DNA of 64,000 nucleotides from Gnetum montanum (GCA_015680685.1 MNCI01008302.1:81911-145910), one strand, 5' to 3'; positions 22,923-33,785 are shown, counted from the stretch's first letter. The notes: generated by a model from the letters alone, not told the origin. Numbers and translations: made by a program.

Positions 22923-23371
22923 GGTTATGTTGAAACCCATTTTGATTGTCCTAGAAATCGTAGAAGTCTTATGCTACCTAAACGAACTAGTGGCCAATGT
23001 CCCTTCCCCTCACGCATGTGTGGAGCGGTAGGTGGTCTGGTTCTGGGAGGGTGCACAGGACTTCCTACAGTTCCTCCTCCAGCACTTTAGTGTGATCATT
23101 TGGTCACACTTGTCGATTGAGACAGCAGCTGCAATCACAGAAACCCTGTTGCCTAGGGCAAACAGGGGTATTCTAAAATTTTTAACTGATGGGTCAATCA
23201 GGGCGAGAAGGAAAAAGGTTGCAACCAGCATCCAAAAGGACTGAGATGCTTAAGTTGGATTTGGAAGATGCTTAAGTATAAGTGTTACCACTTATACAGC
23301 ACATTGTTTGTTGCCCGCCACATGGGCACCTGCTTTTAGAGCCCACCTGGAACTGTTTACTATGCCAGCGG
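22923..23371 (+). pseudogene. FCP1/NIF-like domain, exon 2 of the Tat-B antisense gene
   Basis: Starts in frame after the acceptor with KPILIVLEIVEVLCY (motif I region; the family has DxDx(T/V) or DLNG, here Glu replaces the nucleophile Asp). Then GAQDFLQFLLQHFSVIIWS, matching the conserved RPG..FL....F.V..WSS stretch. After a frameshift it continues with STLFVARHM, where active members have NTLL(I/V)DDSP. Ends at the donor GCGG|GTGAGT. Length 449 bases against 453 in Tat-A. Substitutions at both catalytic sites are shared in type with Tat-A, which suggests a pseudophosphatase before the copies separated. Confidence 0.6.
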
Positions 23372-23479
23372 GTGAGTTCTACGAAGGTATTTCATTGTGT
23401 AATTCATGCTATGATAGACATAGGTATTAATAGTATATATGTCCATTTTTTATGTTACCATGCTTTTTATTGACAAGAG

Positions 23480-23733
23480 TGGTCTTCACAATGACATGGA
23501 TGCCTTGGCGTTGGCACAAATGGCCCTACAGAAGTTTTCCTCCACTGGGAATGTGCACGCCGGTGTGATAGGCTAGTTTGGAGGTGAGTTTAGAACTTAT
23601 CCAACCCGATATTCCCAATTTTATGGAAAATTTAAAGCTAGTTGGTTGGATAGGGAATGGGCACCCCTTAGGCTGCTCACCATTGAAGACGTTTTGGTGG
23701 ATCTCCCACCATTTTCCATGTCATTCAAATCTA
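23480..23733 (+). pseudogene. Exon 3 of the Tat-B antisense gene
   Basis: Acceptor ACAAGAG ending at 23479 keeps the phase of exon 2. Reads HNDMDALALAQMALQKF, homologous to Tat-A exon 3, then a part with FYGKFKASWLDREWAPL and VLVDLPPFSM. A donor GTACGC at 23734 and an acceptor TTTTAATAG at 23822 join in frame to the next exon (phase 1). One TAG inside. Confidence 0.5.
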
Positions 23734-23822
23734 GTACGCTAAAGTGTAAATTCACTACTAAATGCTTCAATAATGTTTACATTTTTCTAACCCTCTTCTT
23801 TTTTTTTGGATCATTTTAATAG

Positions 23823-26577
23823 TGAAGAAAGCCCAGGAGGTGATTATGATTACCTCTGAGTGCAACGAGACCAACCTTTTCTTTAAGTACAGGGAGGTGA
23901 AGGAGACCCAGTCCTAGCTCTACAATGGGACCCCAACCACATTGGTCCATAACATTCAGGAGGTTGGGCTTATGGACTTGTTTTTGGAAGTTAACCTAAG
24001 TTTCCCACCTGCTGAGATGCTTTCCCTAGCCAATTCCTTCTCTAAAAAGGTAGACTGCTTCCGGACACGTTTTCATGGTGTGTGTGTGGTGCTTGATGTT
24101 AACGATCAATTGTTTGCGGACCTTTTCGGCATCCCCTCTAATGGTCTCCCCGTGGAAGAAAAATCCAAGACAGATGTGCAATTAGGAGGACATCAAGGAG
24201 TGGCTAGTGACTGTCAAGGACTGAAAGGGGATTTATATGAAGAAAGCCAAGCTATGGATGGCCAAAATAGTTTACCATGTCTTCCATGCCCATGCCTTCC
24301 CCAAGCTGCTATCCCAAGAAAAAATCATTGGGATTCAGCAAGCTCAGATAATGAGGGATGTCATGGAAGAAGGGACCTATTACAATTGGGCCAAGCACCT
24401 TTGCAAAGGCATGCAAGCTGAAATGATCAAGCTTCTCGAGAAGCTTGAATCCCATTTCAACATGCACCATGCCTGTTTCATAGCTTGCCTACAGTGTTTT
24501 GTGAAGTTCTTGGTAGTCTGGGAGAATGGGGTCTAGGTACTACAAGATTGTAGCTAGATCTCCAAATCATATATCTATCAAGTCTTCCATACCACCTAAT
24601 CTTAGGACACCCTAGAAGCTATCAAGGAATCGTTCTCAATGATGACCAAGGATTGGGTGGCATGCAACTTTTGGATCAAGGATAGCGTGCGAGGGCACCC
24701 CCATCACCATCGGTAGTGTGACAAAGGGGGAATGCCTCATTGCAAAGATGGTGACAACCAAGCTACAACACAAGAGGTCCTGCCCTACCGAAGAGACCCC
24801 CCATACTAATGAAGAGAGGGGGAAGAAGCTGCAATTCAAGCTTCATAGAGTGTAGCCTCAAATTGATAAGTATTCACCTTTTTTTTTAATTTTTTTTATT
24901 TTTTATTTTTGCTAACGTTTGCTACACTGTGTTACGCTAGGTAGCGTAGCGTAGCGTAGCATCTACTTTAGGTTAGTACACTTTACTAACTACTACTATG
25001 CTTTATCAATGAAGGAAGAAGAAGCAGAAGAGAGAGAAGAGATGGTGGCCCCTACAACATGGGAAACCTGCAAAAACAAGGAGGCCCCAACTACATAGGA
25101 GGGGGCCCCTATCGATGAGGAAGGGACCCCTGCTATAGAAGAAGGGGCCTCAGCTAGGGAGGAGGAGGTCTCCTTTGATGAAGAGGAAGAGGTCTCTGCT
25201 GATGAAGAGGAGGAGGTCTCCGCTGATGAAGAGGAGGAGGGGGAGGCCTCTGTCAACAAAGAAAGGAGCCCAGCCAATGACGAAGAGGCTCTTGGCAACC
25301 AGGATGAGACCCCTACTGATGACCCCTTCAAAGAGAGTAGCTCAATGCTGGAGGGGCACATGAGCCTTAAGGATGCTACTACATTATTGGGTCAACTAGA
25401 AGGAGAAGGGCTCCATTTGGATGCCAGTGATTTTGATCACATATTTGATAATGTTCCGATGTGTAACCCCCCAGCTATCACCCCTGATGGTTTGCTGGGT
25501 AGGAACTTTACATTGTCATTTATGTTATTCATCAGCCCTATCATGGTTCTCTCCATTTTAACTAACACGTTTTACTGTATAGCTGATACCACTGTTGATA
25601 CATTTGGCCCATCCTCGATCTGCTTGCTGCCATGGACCGAAACCCCTGATAAATTCACTTTCATGGAAGGGGTGGTAAATGACATGATTGACCATGTAAG
25701 GCAAGTCAACCCAAAAGTGGGTAGGTTAAAGTGCTATGCTAGACTCTACATTGTTGTTGCATTCACTACGCTTTTGTGACTAATGCATTTGTTTGTGTGG
25801 TTGGCAACTTCTCATCTCAAGTGGGATCCTAAGCAGGCTTTTAAGGTCGATGTTGTGCCTGCATTTCCACTGGAGGTGACTGAACTACCTCTTCATGTAT
25901 ATGACAAGGCAAGCCAATGTGCCTTGTACTCAGCACACTCCTTATGGGAGTGTAGGCGCGTGAATGAACACCTTTGGAAATGGGTCCAGAGGATTGAGAA
26001 TGAGAAGACCAACCTGACCGCTGAGGTGGGAGATCTCCGTTCTAGGAAAGAATTCCTATTGGCCAGAGATACCAATGATGGTAGTTGGCACACAACCTTC
26101 ATTGACTACGCGAGGTACTAGACAACTGTGCAATGCAACAATGAGGCCACCTATGAGATAATAGAGCAGCACATGCAAATGGACCTGTTAGCCTAGAAGA
26201 ACCAAGACTGGAAAGATTATAGTGCCAAGGTTTACGAGTGGTGGCAGGCATAGAAAAACCATAACCATATGTATAAGAAAGAATTTTCCACCTATTGTAA
26301 CCAATACAGGGATGCCTCAATCAAGTTACATACTCACGAGGTATTCCTTGATATTATTGGCACTTCTAGGGCTTACGAAAGGTTCATGCAACAAGTGACA
26401 GTGAGTGAGTCCCCCAAAAGGGAAGTGACCTTTCCTACGGGTGAGACCACCACTTCCGCCTTTTCTCTGGGACCTCTAATATGGACATCCATAGAGAAGG
26501 AGAAAGTTTTTGCAAGCACTGACTTGGGTGACAAGAATTGGGCTAACATCACAGAAGAGGAGATTTACAATGCCTAG
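23823..26577 (+). pseudogene. 3' part of the Tat-B antisense gene: transposon-protein-like, acidic and coiled-coil regions
   Basis: Exon 4 begins KKAQEVIMITSEC and runs on through 23942-24421, then after a shift through 24237-24536. It contains VVLDVNDQLFADLFGIP, resembling the V.G..VDFS..AI...LGLP signature of the domain often labelled putative plant transposon protein. At 25010-25330 follows a Glu-rich stretch with repeated EEVSADEEE. Later open parts (25345-25779, 25783-26121, 26269-26577) include a charged, probably coiled-coil region (RVNEHLWKWVQRIENEKT). Further introns are likely, for example around 24870-25010. No function is known; it may be a fusion of a captured phosphatase-like gene with an element-encoded protein. 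Confidence 0.5.
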
Positions 26578-26832
26578 CGACAGGACTGGATCGAATACCT
26601 CCCGACACAGACGTGAGGCCGTCTAATGTCAGTTATCCTTTGGCATAGCGATAACTTATTTTGTTGGAGTCTTTATGGTGGCTTTAGCTGACTAGTTCAT
26701 TTTTTTTGTGTAGGATCCAGGTTAAAACACGGGGCCTACTGAAGTAGGAGATGCTAGAATGGGCAAAGGGTTGTAGCGTAGCAGCTGACCATTTTATTTG
26801 AATTGAAAGGATGTTACAAACATTGTTAATTT

Positions 26833-27130
26833 GTGAAAGAACAATTGAATTATGAAGATATTTTTTTGCTCATGTGTTATATGCTATATTTATTTTTATT
26901 TTATTTTATTCTTCTCTTCATTTATGAATTGAATTCGTTAGAAACATCTTATTTTAGTTTTAGGCCATTTCGGGCCATCGCTAGTTTTAGGCCATTTCGG
27001 GTCATCGCTAGTTTTAGGCCATTTCGGGCCATCGCTAGTTTCATGCCATTTCAAGCCATCGCTAGTTTTAGGCCATGTTGGGCCATGACGATGATAATAA
27101 AGGAAAATTTTACTAGTTTTAGGCCTTAAC
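26833..27130. repeat. 27-base tandem repeat between protease and the antisense gene (Tat-B)
   Basis: Four to five units of AGTTTTAGGCCATTTCGGGC plus CATCGCT, at 26940-27130. As 27 is divisible by three, the plus frame encodes a nine-residue repeat (FRPFRAIAS), which I regard as accidental. The core resembles the other two Tat-B arrays (AGTTTAAGGTC). Confidence 0.85.
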
Positions 27131-27299
27131 AGGCCATGGCGTAATGCAAATGAAGGACATATGAATGGTTTAAAGAATAAGTTTAATACCTAGCGAAAAT
27201 GAGTAAATGAGAAGCAAACAAGGGATAAATGTATAATGGGCATTAATTGGGTGAGGAATAGTGGAGTTGTTATGCTACATGAGTAATGATCATCCTTGC

Positions 27300-28000
27300 A
27301 ACTGCTTTCTAACCCATCTAGGGTTTTGCGACACATAAGGCCAAGAGGCTTTATTGCGGTATTCTTCTACATCGTTGTCTAATGCTTGAAAAGGTAACTC
27401 AGCCCAGACAGTTTTGTTTTCTAAGCTGGCATCTTGGGTCAGCTCTTTTGTCAAATAGTTAGTATCGGTAGAAATAGGTGCCTTATTCTCAGAGGTTATG
27501 ACCTTTGAACCCTACTCCATACCTACGTTATTTATTACCTGGGTTGTCACTTTGTCACCATGGATGATCACCTCCCTGCTGTGTAAGGTAGATGGATTTC
27601 CTGATGTATGGGTGAGGGAGACAGCCTTAAGTTAGGCTAACCATGATCTCCCCAATATCAGGTTAAACCCAAGCATCTCTTCCACCATGATAAACGTCGC
27701 ACTTGTGGGAAACTGGTCCCCTACCACAAAGTCAATGTGGACAGTGCCTTTCACCACTACCCATGCCCCGTTAAATGACTTCATACATGATGTTGTCATG
27801 GGTTTGATTTGGTCTACCAAACCTAGTTTGTCCACTATGGGGAATGGGATGACGTTTGTAGCAGCCCCATCATCAATGTGTACTCTTCAGATCTTATATT
27901 GTCTAACCCGAATTGTGATGAATGAGGGTGCTGTCATCACCTAACCCTTTTCAGGGTCTTCCCTAATGGACTCATCATATAATGTCAATTGGGACAGTTG
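27300..28000 (-). pseudogene. Retropepsin-like protease of Tat-B
   Basis: Minus strand. Active-site region HIDDGAATNVI, then FNGAWVVVKGTVHIDFVVGD and the second conserved element FNLILGRSWLA (open at 27632-27835). Beyond it a C-terminal tail (VEEYRNKASWPYVSQNPRW) reaches about 27330. It cleaves the polyprotein. The catalytic Asp of the DDGA box is kept, but TAG codons interrupt the tail and the upstream linker. Confidence 0.8.
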
Positions 28001-31000
28001 CAATTATTTGGGTGTAGAAGGAAGCATAACCCAATGGATTTCTTTCTCCTCTACTGGCATGTTCTCATCAATTGGTATGGACATTAACCTGTAAACCAAA
28101 GCCTCACGGTGTGCGGTGGACATCATTATCAGGTCATACAGGCTCAATGTTGTATTATTTTGTTTTAGAGCCTACTTCACCTAGGTAAGAGTGCTTAGGA
28201 GGTCTTTTCCAACTTCCTGTTGTTTACCACCCTTCTCTTCCTCCATTCATCCTACAAGATGCATTTCATAAGGAGGGGTAGTTTTGAGTTTGGGACTAGG
28301 CCCTTTCAAGCAACATGGCGATGACCGTGCACATGTAGTGGCATTAACTTTTGGTGATGAGGTGGGCATAGATGCAAAGGAAGAAGGAGTATGCTTGGAA
28401 GGACCTGGGGTAGTACATTCTATAGTAATTTCACCTATCAGACACTCTTCCCATTTCCTTGAACAAGAAGGTTGTGATGTCGTCTTATGCTGGTTTTGTG
28501 GAATGGGGGCAATTGAGTGGTTTGGCCCCCTGATGATGAATGGTGTTTGTGGCGTTAGTGTGGGTGGTGGTGCAGTTTTGATTATAGAATCTGTAGGGAC
28601 AGATGTCTGAGGAGGGACCTTGAGGACAAACAGTTACTGCAGTGTCTTTTTTTCCATTGTTGGTGTCACTACGCTATGTTGAGGTATATGAATCACAAAC
28701 CGCTACTAGGACTGTTCTGAATTACCATCTATGCCAATCGTGTTAATTATGTACCCCACATTGTTAGCATTGAGGGGGTCCTTGTAAACATGCATGGATT
28801 GATTCTCAAGGTGGATGGGGTTGCTTTCGTCAAGCACCAACTTCCCCTGATCAATCATCCGTTGAATGTCATCTTTTAGGGCTATAAAGTAATCCATTTC
28901 ATGACCAAAAAGTTGGTGGTAGTTATAGAACCACTTCAGCCTGAAGTTCTTAGGAACTAGGGGCTCATTGGGCATAGCCAAGGAGGGGTTCCTAAGGAGT
29001 TTGCAATACCGCTGATGTCGTTTGGTCATCTCCTCTGACATCCACTTGTGTTGAATGTACCCTACCCCTAGCAATTACTTTAGAAGTTCTGAAGGCTTGA
29101 CAGGTAGTAGGGTATACTTGGAGCGATCTTTACACTCAAAGTTCGGTTTAGGCAGGGTGGGTGCCTCAGTTGCTGATGTGGAGGGTTGGGCAGCATTGCT
29201 TGGGCTAGGCGTGGGGTTAGTTGGTGTTGTGGCCACTTTCTTTTTATTATTGTTGTTGGGCTTGGCCTCATTTTCCATGACGGCCACCATGGCCATTGTG
29301 GCCTTGCCCTTCTCTTTGTTCTTTTTAGTATGTGAATTTTTATAGGCAACATAGGCTGCGTCCTTACTGGCCTTGGCCACATCTTGAATGCTTTTTTTCT
29401 GTGTAAAATCTTGACTGAGAGAGCACAGGGCTAGGTAATACATCTTGGATTTGATGAAATCGTTCACCACCCCCTTGATGATGGCCAGCAAGTGGGCCTC
29501 CATGATAGGTTCACAGATCTCATTCAAGGTGGTGCTCCACCACTGTATAAACCTCTACACTGATTCTAGTGGGTCTTGCTTAACTTCCATTAACTGATCC
29601 AACATGACTTTGAACTTCAAGTTATACTTGAAGTAGGTCACGAACTGGGTCAGTAGCTCCTCCAATGTTGAGATGGAGGCGCGCAGGAGTGCGTAGTACA
29701 AGTTCAAAGCTTTGCCTATCAGGGACATAGCAAAGACGTGAATGATGGTGTGTGGCCATTGTTGTAGCAACAATGATTTAGATCTGAATGTGACCAGATG
29801 TGTGTTCAGGTCACCCTTCCCATTGTATTTTGTAAATTGAGGGAGCAGCATCCTAGAGGGTAATTTAAGCATGGGAACCACTGGGATGATGGGATCATCA
29901 TGGTAGAAATCCATTATCTGCACCGTATCAAAACTAGTGAATTTGAGGTGCCTAACCTCTTTAGTAAGGGTCTAGATAAGTTGAAACGGTTGATCCAGTC
30001 CCGGAGATGACACAGAAAGTTGTGGGGTTGTAGGGGCAACCATCGTTTGTGTCATAGTAAGGGTAGGGGCTTAGCTCACAGGAGGGGCTATTGGGGCTAC
30101 CCTTGCGAAGGGTGCTACTGGTGTGGTCCACACCTAGTGGGTGGTGCTGCTAGAGTGGTGGCTATTGGTGGTGCTGCTGGAGTGGTGGCTACTGGTGGTG
30201 CTGCAGGGTTGGTCATTTGCATGACAGATGGAATGGGCCACAGTCCTGCACTTGGTTTCTATACCTACGGGACTTGGTATGTTTGGTAGTAAGGATGCTG
30301 TGACATCTGGTGGGGTTGCCAGGAAAGGAGCAAAGTGGCTGGGGTCCACCACGTGGTTAGGGTTGGACTTGCCGCTGATGATGGTATAGATGCAAATGAT
30401 GAGATAGGAGTAGAGGCTCCAAGCAACTATGAAGTAGATGTGGTGTGTATGTAGGGCATCATGGTCATAACTAGTGCCTGGTATGAGGACACGACAAAAT
30501 GGGGGGAAGAGTGCCTGGGTATGAAACTGAGGGAAGTGCCTACTGATATGCTGAGTGTGTAGGATGGCTACCCATTACTGATGAAAGCATAGATTGAGGC
30601 AAATTTGTGGTGATCGTAAAGGGAGCCATCATGAAAAGGGGGTTTGACTTGAAGGCCATGGTAGAAGGGATGGTCACAAGGTAAGTTTGACCACCCCCCT
30701 CAGACTGGGAGTCTAGATCTTCCTGCCCATCCTAGAATGCTTCATCGCAATGGGATACCATGTCCTGCTCCCTAGGCTTAGTGACTTGTAGCAACTGATC
30801 AAAGATCCACTGATACATCTCTGTAAGGAGGATGGAAACATTAGGGTTAGGGACAAACTCCCTTCCATTTCGATAAAGGAGCTCGAAACTACACTTGTGC
30901 TCAAGTTCTTGGTGATCTAGGGAAAATATGCCTAGAACTTTGCACAAATAAAGTCGTAACACTCTGTGTCTTCTGCCAAGAACTTGGGTAACAAGTGTTG

Positions 31001-31123
31001 AATCCTAAGGGATTGGCATGGCACCATTATTTGGCTAGGTGGCTACTCAGCATCTATAGTGCTTTGGGCCAAGAAAGGAGCCTCAATGCTCAAAGTGGAA
31101 ACAATGGTCGTTGTCGAAATCAT
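28000..31123 (-). pseudogene. Gag of Tat-B with linker to protease
   Basis: Start ATG at 31123 (MISTTTIVSTLSIEAPFL), matching the start region of Tat-A gag. A Pro/Ala/Thr-rich stretch (AAPPVATT repeats, about 30130-30210) lies before the gag core (29555-29923: WPHTIIHVFAMSLIGKAL ... FVTYFKYNLKF) and the segment at 29075-29527 (HLLAIIKGVVNDFIKSK, then a Lys-rich part). The zinc-knuckle position reads FYNYHQLFGHEMDYF (28706-29074): His residues are kept but the cysteines are Phe/Tyr, as in Tat-A and Tat-F. Forms the particle and binds RNA. Confidence 0.82.
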
Positions 31124-31345
31124 CTTGCATAGTGAAAAGGAGAAATTGCAAACTAGGAAACATGAAAATCAAGAGGATATTGGAGGCTTTTCGTCCTACC
31201 AGATTCCAAAGGAATTGTCGTAGCAACCAATCTACACCAACCGATGCATAAAAAACCACAAAAGGGTGTCACATTTATGCTAGTACATGATGGGGTATAG
31301 AGAGCATGCAAGACTACTCGTAGGACATGGAAAAGGAAAATAAAG

Positions 31346-31368
31346 GCCCTCCTTCTAGCACCAAAAAC
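31346..31368 (-). other. Primer-binding region of Tat-B
   Basis: Directly inside the 5' LTR. The minus strand reads TGGTGCTAGAAGGAGGGCC starting about five bases from the LTR. Tat-A has TGGTGATAGAAGGAGGGCC at the same place. The TGG start fits a tRNA CCA end, but I could not name the tRNA. Confidence 0.55.
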
Positions 31369-33241
31369 TATAGCAACCGAAAATGTCGGTGGCTAGAACA
31401 CCGAGAGGTTGTTGGATGAATAGTTTAACCCCGAATCCATGCAAGGGCCATGCTAGAGAAAAATGGAAGTGGGGTGCCTTGAACGGTCTGGTCGATCAGA
31501 CAGGGACTTAGTCAGTGTATCTTAACCTTATGTAAATGTCATTTCCAAGGTGAGACAAGTGAGGTAAATCAATGATCAATAAATACAAAATGGAGAAAAT
31601 AATGTAAAATAATGATAATAGCAAAGAAATATTAGAACGAGCTCAAGTAAGAAAATGCACCACCCCAAGGTCATGGATTTGATTCTTGCCTTGTTTGAAA
31701 GGTGTGCAACAAGTCATGCAATGCTAGAAACACATAGGGAACTCAAGGGTAACTAGAATGCTCAAGGGAAATGCCAACTATGCCTTCTGGAAGCCAACTT
31801 AAAAGCCAACTGTAGCAAGAGGCCAACTCTGTTTGCTAAGAAGCCAATCAAGAAGCCAACTAGCCAATGCGAAAAGCCAACAAGCCAACCGCTTTTGTCA
31901 ATGCAAAAATGCCAACTCTTTGAATGAAAAGCCAACCCATTGAGTGTTTTCTACTAGGGTATTTATAGGACCAAGATCAAGTGAGAAATGGGGCCTAGAT
32001 TCCATGTGTCTTGGACCCCACAAGATGCTGACATGCCCGTACCATGTAGGTGTGCGGTGCTTGACATGAATTTGGCTACGCTGTGACTATACCTCTAGGA
32101 CTGGATGTGCCCAGATTAGTGTGCTAACAACGCAAAAAATGGAGCTTACACTCTAGGACTACGTCTTCCCTGATCTTACGAGTAGGGTTAAGCGTAGGAA
32201 CAATGTTTTTGAGGCTAACCAAGGGTTGTACAAAATAGAGTGAAATTGCTGATTCCACCAAGGAGATGCTAGAATGAGGAAGATTGTTGTCAACAAGTTC
32301 TAGAACTACCTGAAGATGTCATGATGCTTCTATACTAGTGTTGTGTTACTCACGCTATCGAGTTTGTTGGTGTAGCATAAGTGGCTTCTTGCTACACTAT
32401 GCTACACTAAGTAGCATAGCATAGCATAGCCACTAGTTTTGACTGGAACTTGTGCTGAAGCTAAAAACATTTTTCTAAGACTTAGTCATGCTAACAACTG
32501 CAACTTTTGTCTTTTATGTCAGGAAGCCTTTGAACTTTTTGAACTGATGTTTGAAACTCCCTTGTTACTTTTGCATTGTCACTATGTTGTGCTACACTAT
32601 GTAGCATAGCACAGCATAGTAGCCAGTGTATCCTGCTTTTTCGTTTAATCCACCATTCTCTAGAAAGAAACTTTCTCAAGGCTTGGTGCTAAACAAGGTA
32701 AGTGGTTTTGGAGGCTAGAGTGTTTTCCAAGTGCAACTTTCTTATTGCAATCATTTGGCAAGTCGGGCCTTTCTACTTCGTCTTTGCTATGTTGTGCTAC
32801 ACTATGTAGCGTAGCATAGCATGGCACCTTGCCTTGATCGAATCTTTGACTTATTTTGCAATCATTCTGTCAATTCACACTTAGACGCTTGAGCAACTAT
32901 CTTTCAAGGCTTGCTATGTTGCATAGCGTAGCATAGTGTAGCATAGCAAACTTCTTCACTAGAAAACTTGCCGAACTTCTTTGCTTATTCCAAGCACTTT
33001 TAGCAACTCCTAGCATATTTTCTGAGTAGATTGTGAGCCGGGTGAATTGTCCAAGTGGGCAAGCTAGAGAGTCCATCAAGCCTGTCATCTCTAGAGATAG
33101 AAAACTTGCCAGACTAGATAGTCTAACCCTAGTGCCCACATTTTCCTGTTAAACTATCATGACGTTGCACTTGTGGAAGTCCTTGCCTAAATTCCAAGAC
33201 CTTGGTGAGGCATGAGAGTCTTGAAATTTTATGGTGTTTCA
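31369..33241 (-). repeat. 5' LTR of Tat-B
   Basis: Collinear with 14342-16191 throughout. TATA box (minus) at 31960-31967. Four GCTA-type inverted repeats near 32388, 32580, 32786 and 32910. Begins TATAGC instead of TGTAGT, a transition at the terminal dinucleotide; ends GTTTCA at 33241. Confidence 0.92.
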
Positions 33242-33470
33242 CCCAAGATTCCCACTAGTGTGTATGAATAGTTGAATGGGGTTTCTGATAAATACACCAC
33301 TAAATTCAACCCTATCTACAAGAATTGTGTGGCTACCAAAATAACACATAGCTAGTGGATGGCCTTCAAGAATGTTAAAGACAAATGTGTTACCGTTGTA
33401 GCCCTAACATGAGCTTCATCAAGCAAGAAGAAGAAATGTGAGAATAAGACTAGTTTTTTCTATGTTATAG
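33242..33470 (+). pseudogene. Continuation of the Tat-A antisense gene after the Tat-B insertion
   Basis: Begins with the second copy of the target sequence (CCCAA). A plus frame reads WMAFKNVKDKCVTVVAL and then a Lys-rich part (SSSKKKKCENKTS), with a TAG between. It may correspond to the Tat-B exon region around 24.6-24.8 kb (TKDWVACNFWIKDS), but the similarity is weak. The remaining 3' part of the gene and the Tat-A repeat before protease are missing, apparently by a deletion next to Athila-C. Confidence 0.35.
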
Positions 33471-33785
33471 TTAATGTTTTATGGATATTTAGGTCTTAAG
33501 TACTCTGTGATCTTTATCTATGGTCTAAACAAGCTTGTATTAATCCTAGGTTGTTATCATTAGCTTGTAGGACCTTTTACTCCTTCTAAGGTCACCATAC
33601 CCCTCTCTAGACTCTCTACGAATACTCTCATCTTTAAGTTCAATGATGGGGGATAAGCATAGAAGTGATTCAAGGGGAAAGCATTTGAGGAAGTTAGCAA
33701 ACATCACATTTTCTAGTTTTCTTGATGTATTCATGGTGCCTAGCCCTTCCATCTCCTCCATAAAGATGCTAAAAATCATTAACTC
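33471..33785. other. Stretch of uncertain origin at the left edge of Athila-C
   Basis: Should hold R/U5 of the Athila-C 3' LTR, but only short scraps resemble the 5' LTR (for example GAGGAAGTTAGCAAAC against GAGGAACTAACAAAT). The minus frame at 33546-33779 has no motif. A rearranged or swapped LTR part is likely. Confidence 0.35.

Larger units (their letters stand above)
14342..33241 (-). mobile_element. Tat-B: complete 18.9-kb Tat/Ogre-like retrotransposon
   Basis: Bounded by LTRs 14342-16191 and 31369-33241. Minus-strand order from the 5' side: LTR, primer site, gag (31.1-28.7 kb), gag-pro linker and protease (28.7-27.3 kb), tandem repeat, antisense gene (21.85-26.58 kb), tandem repeat, RT, RNase H, second RNase H, integrase, tandem repeat, LTR. 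The split between protease and RT matches the Ogre architecture, in which an intron separates gag-pro from RT-INT. In about 145 hand-aligned LTR bases I count about 22 differences, nearly all transitions, so the insertion is old and was probably methylated. Confidence 0.9.

Noticed and set aside
22713-23090. 125-codon plus ORF before the FCP1-like exon
   Set aside because: Crosses the acceptor at 22922 and uses a different frame from the conserved exon 2.
24996-25361. Ser-rich minus ORF (SSSSSAETSSSSS)
   Set aside because: Shadow of the plus-strand acidic repeat (EEVSADEEE).
26833-27129. 98-codon plus ORF with nine-residue FRPFRAIAS repeats
   Set aside because: Result of a 27-base tandem repeat; no homology expected and not in the frame of the antisense gene.
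29055-29382. Overlapping frames on both strands at the Lys-rich part of Tat-B gag
   Set aside because: The gag frame (29075-29527, minus) is supported by conserved motifs; the others are shadows.
33546-33779. 77-codon minus ORF at the left edge of Athila-C
   Set aside because: No motif, lies in rearranged LTR sequence.
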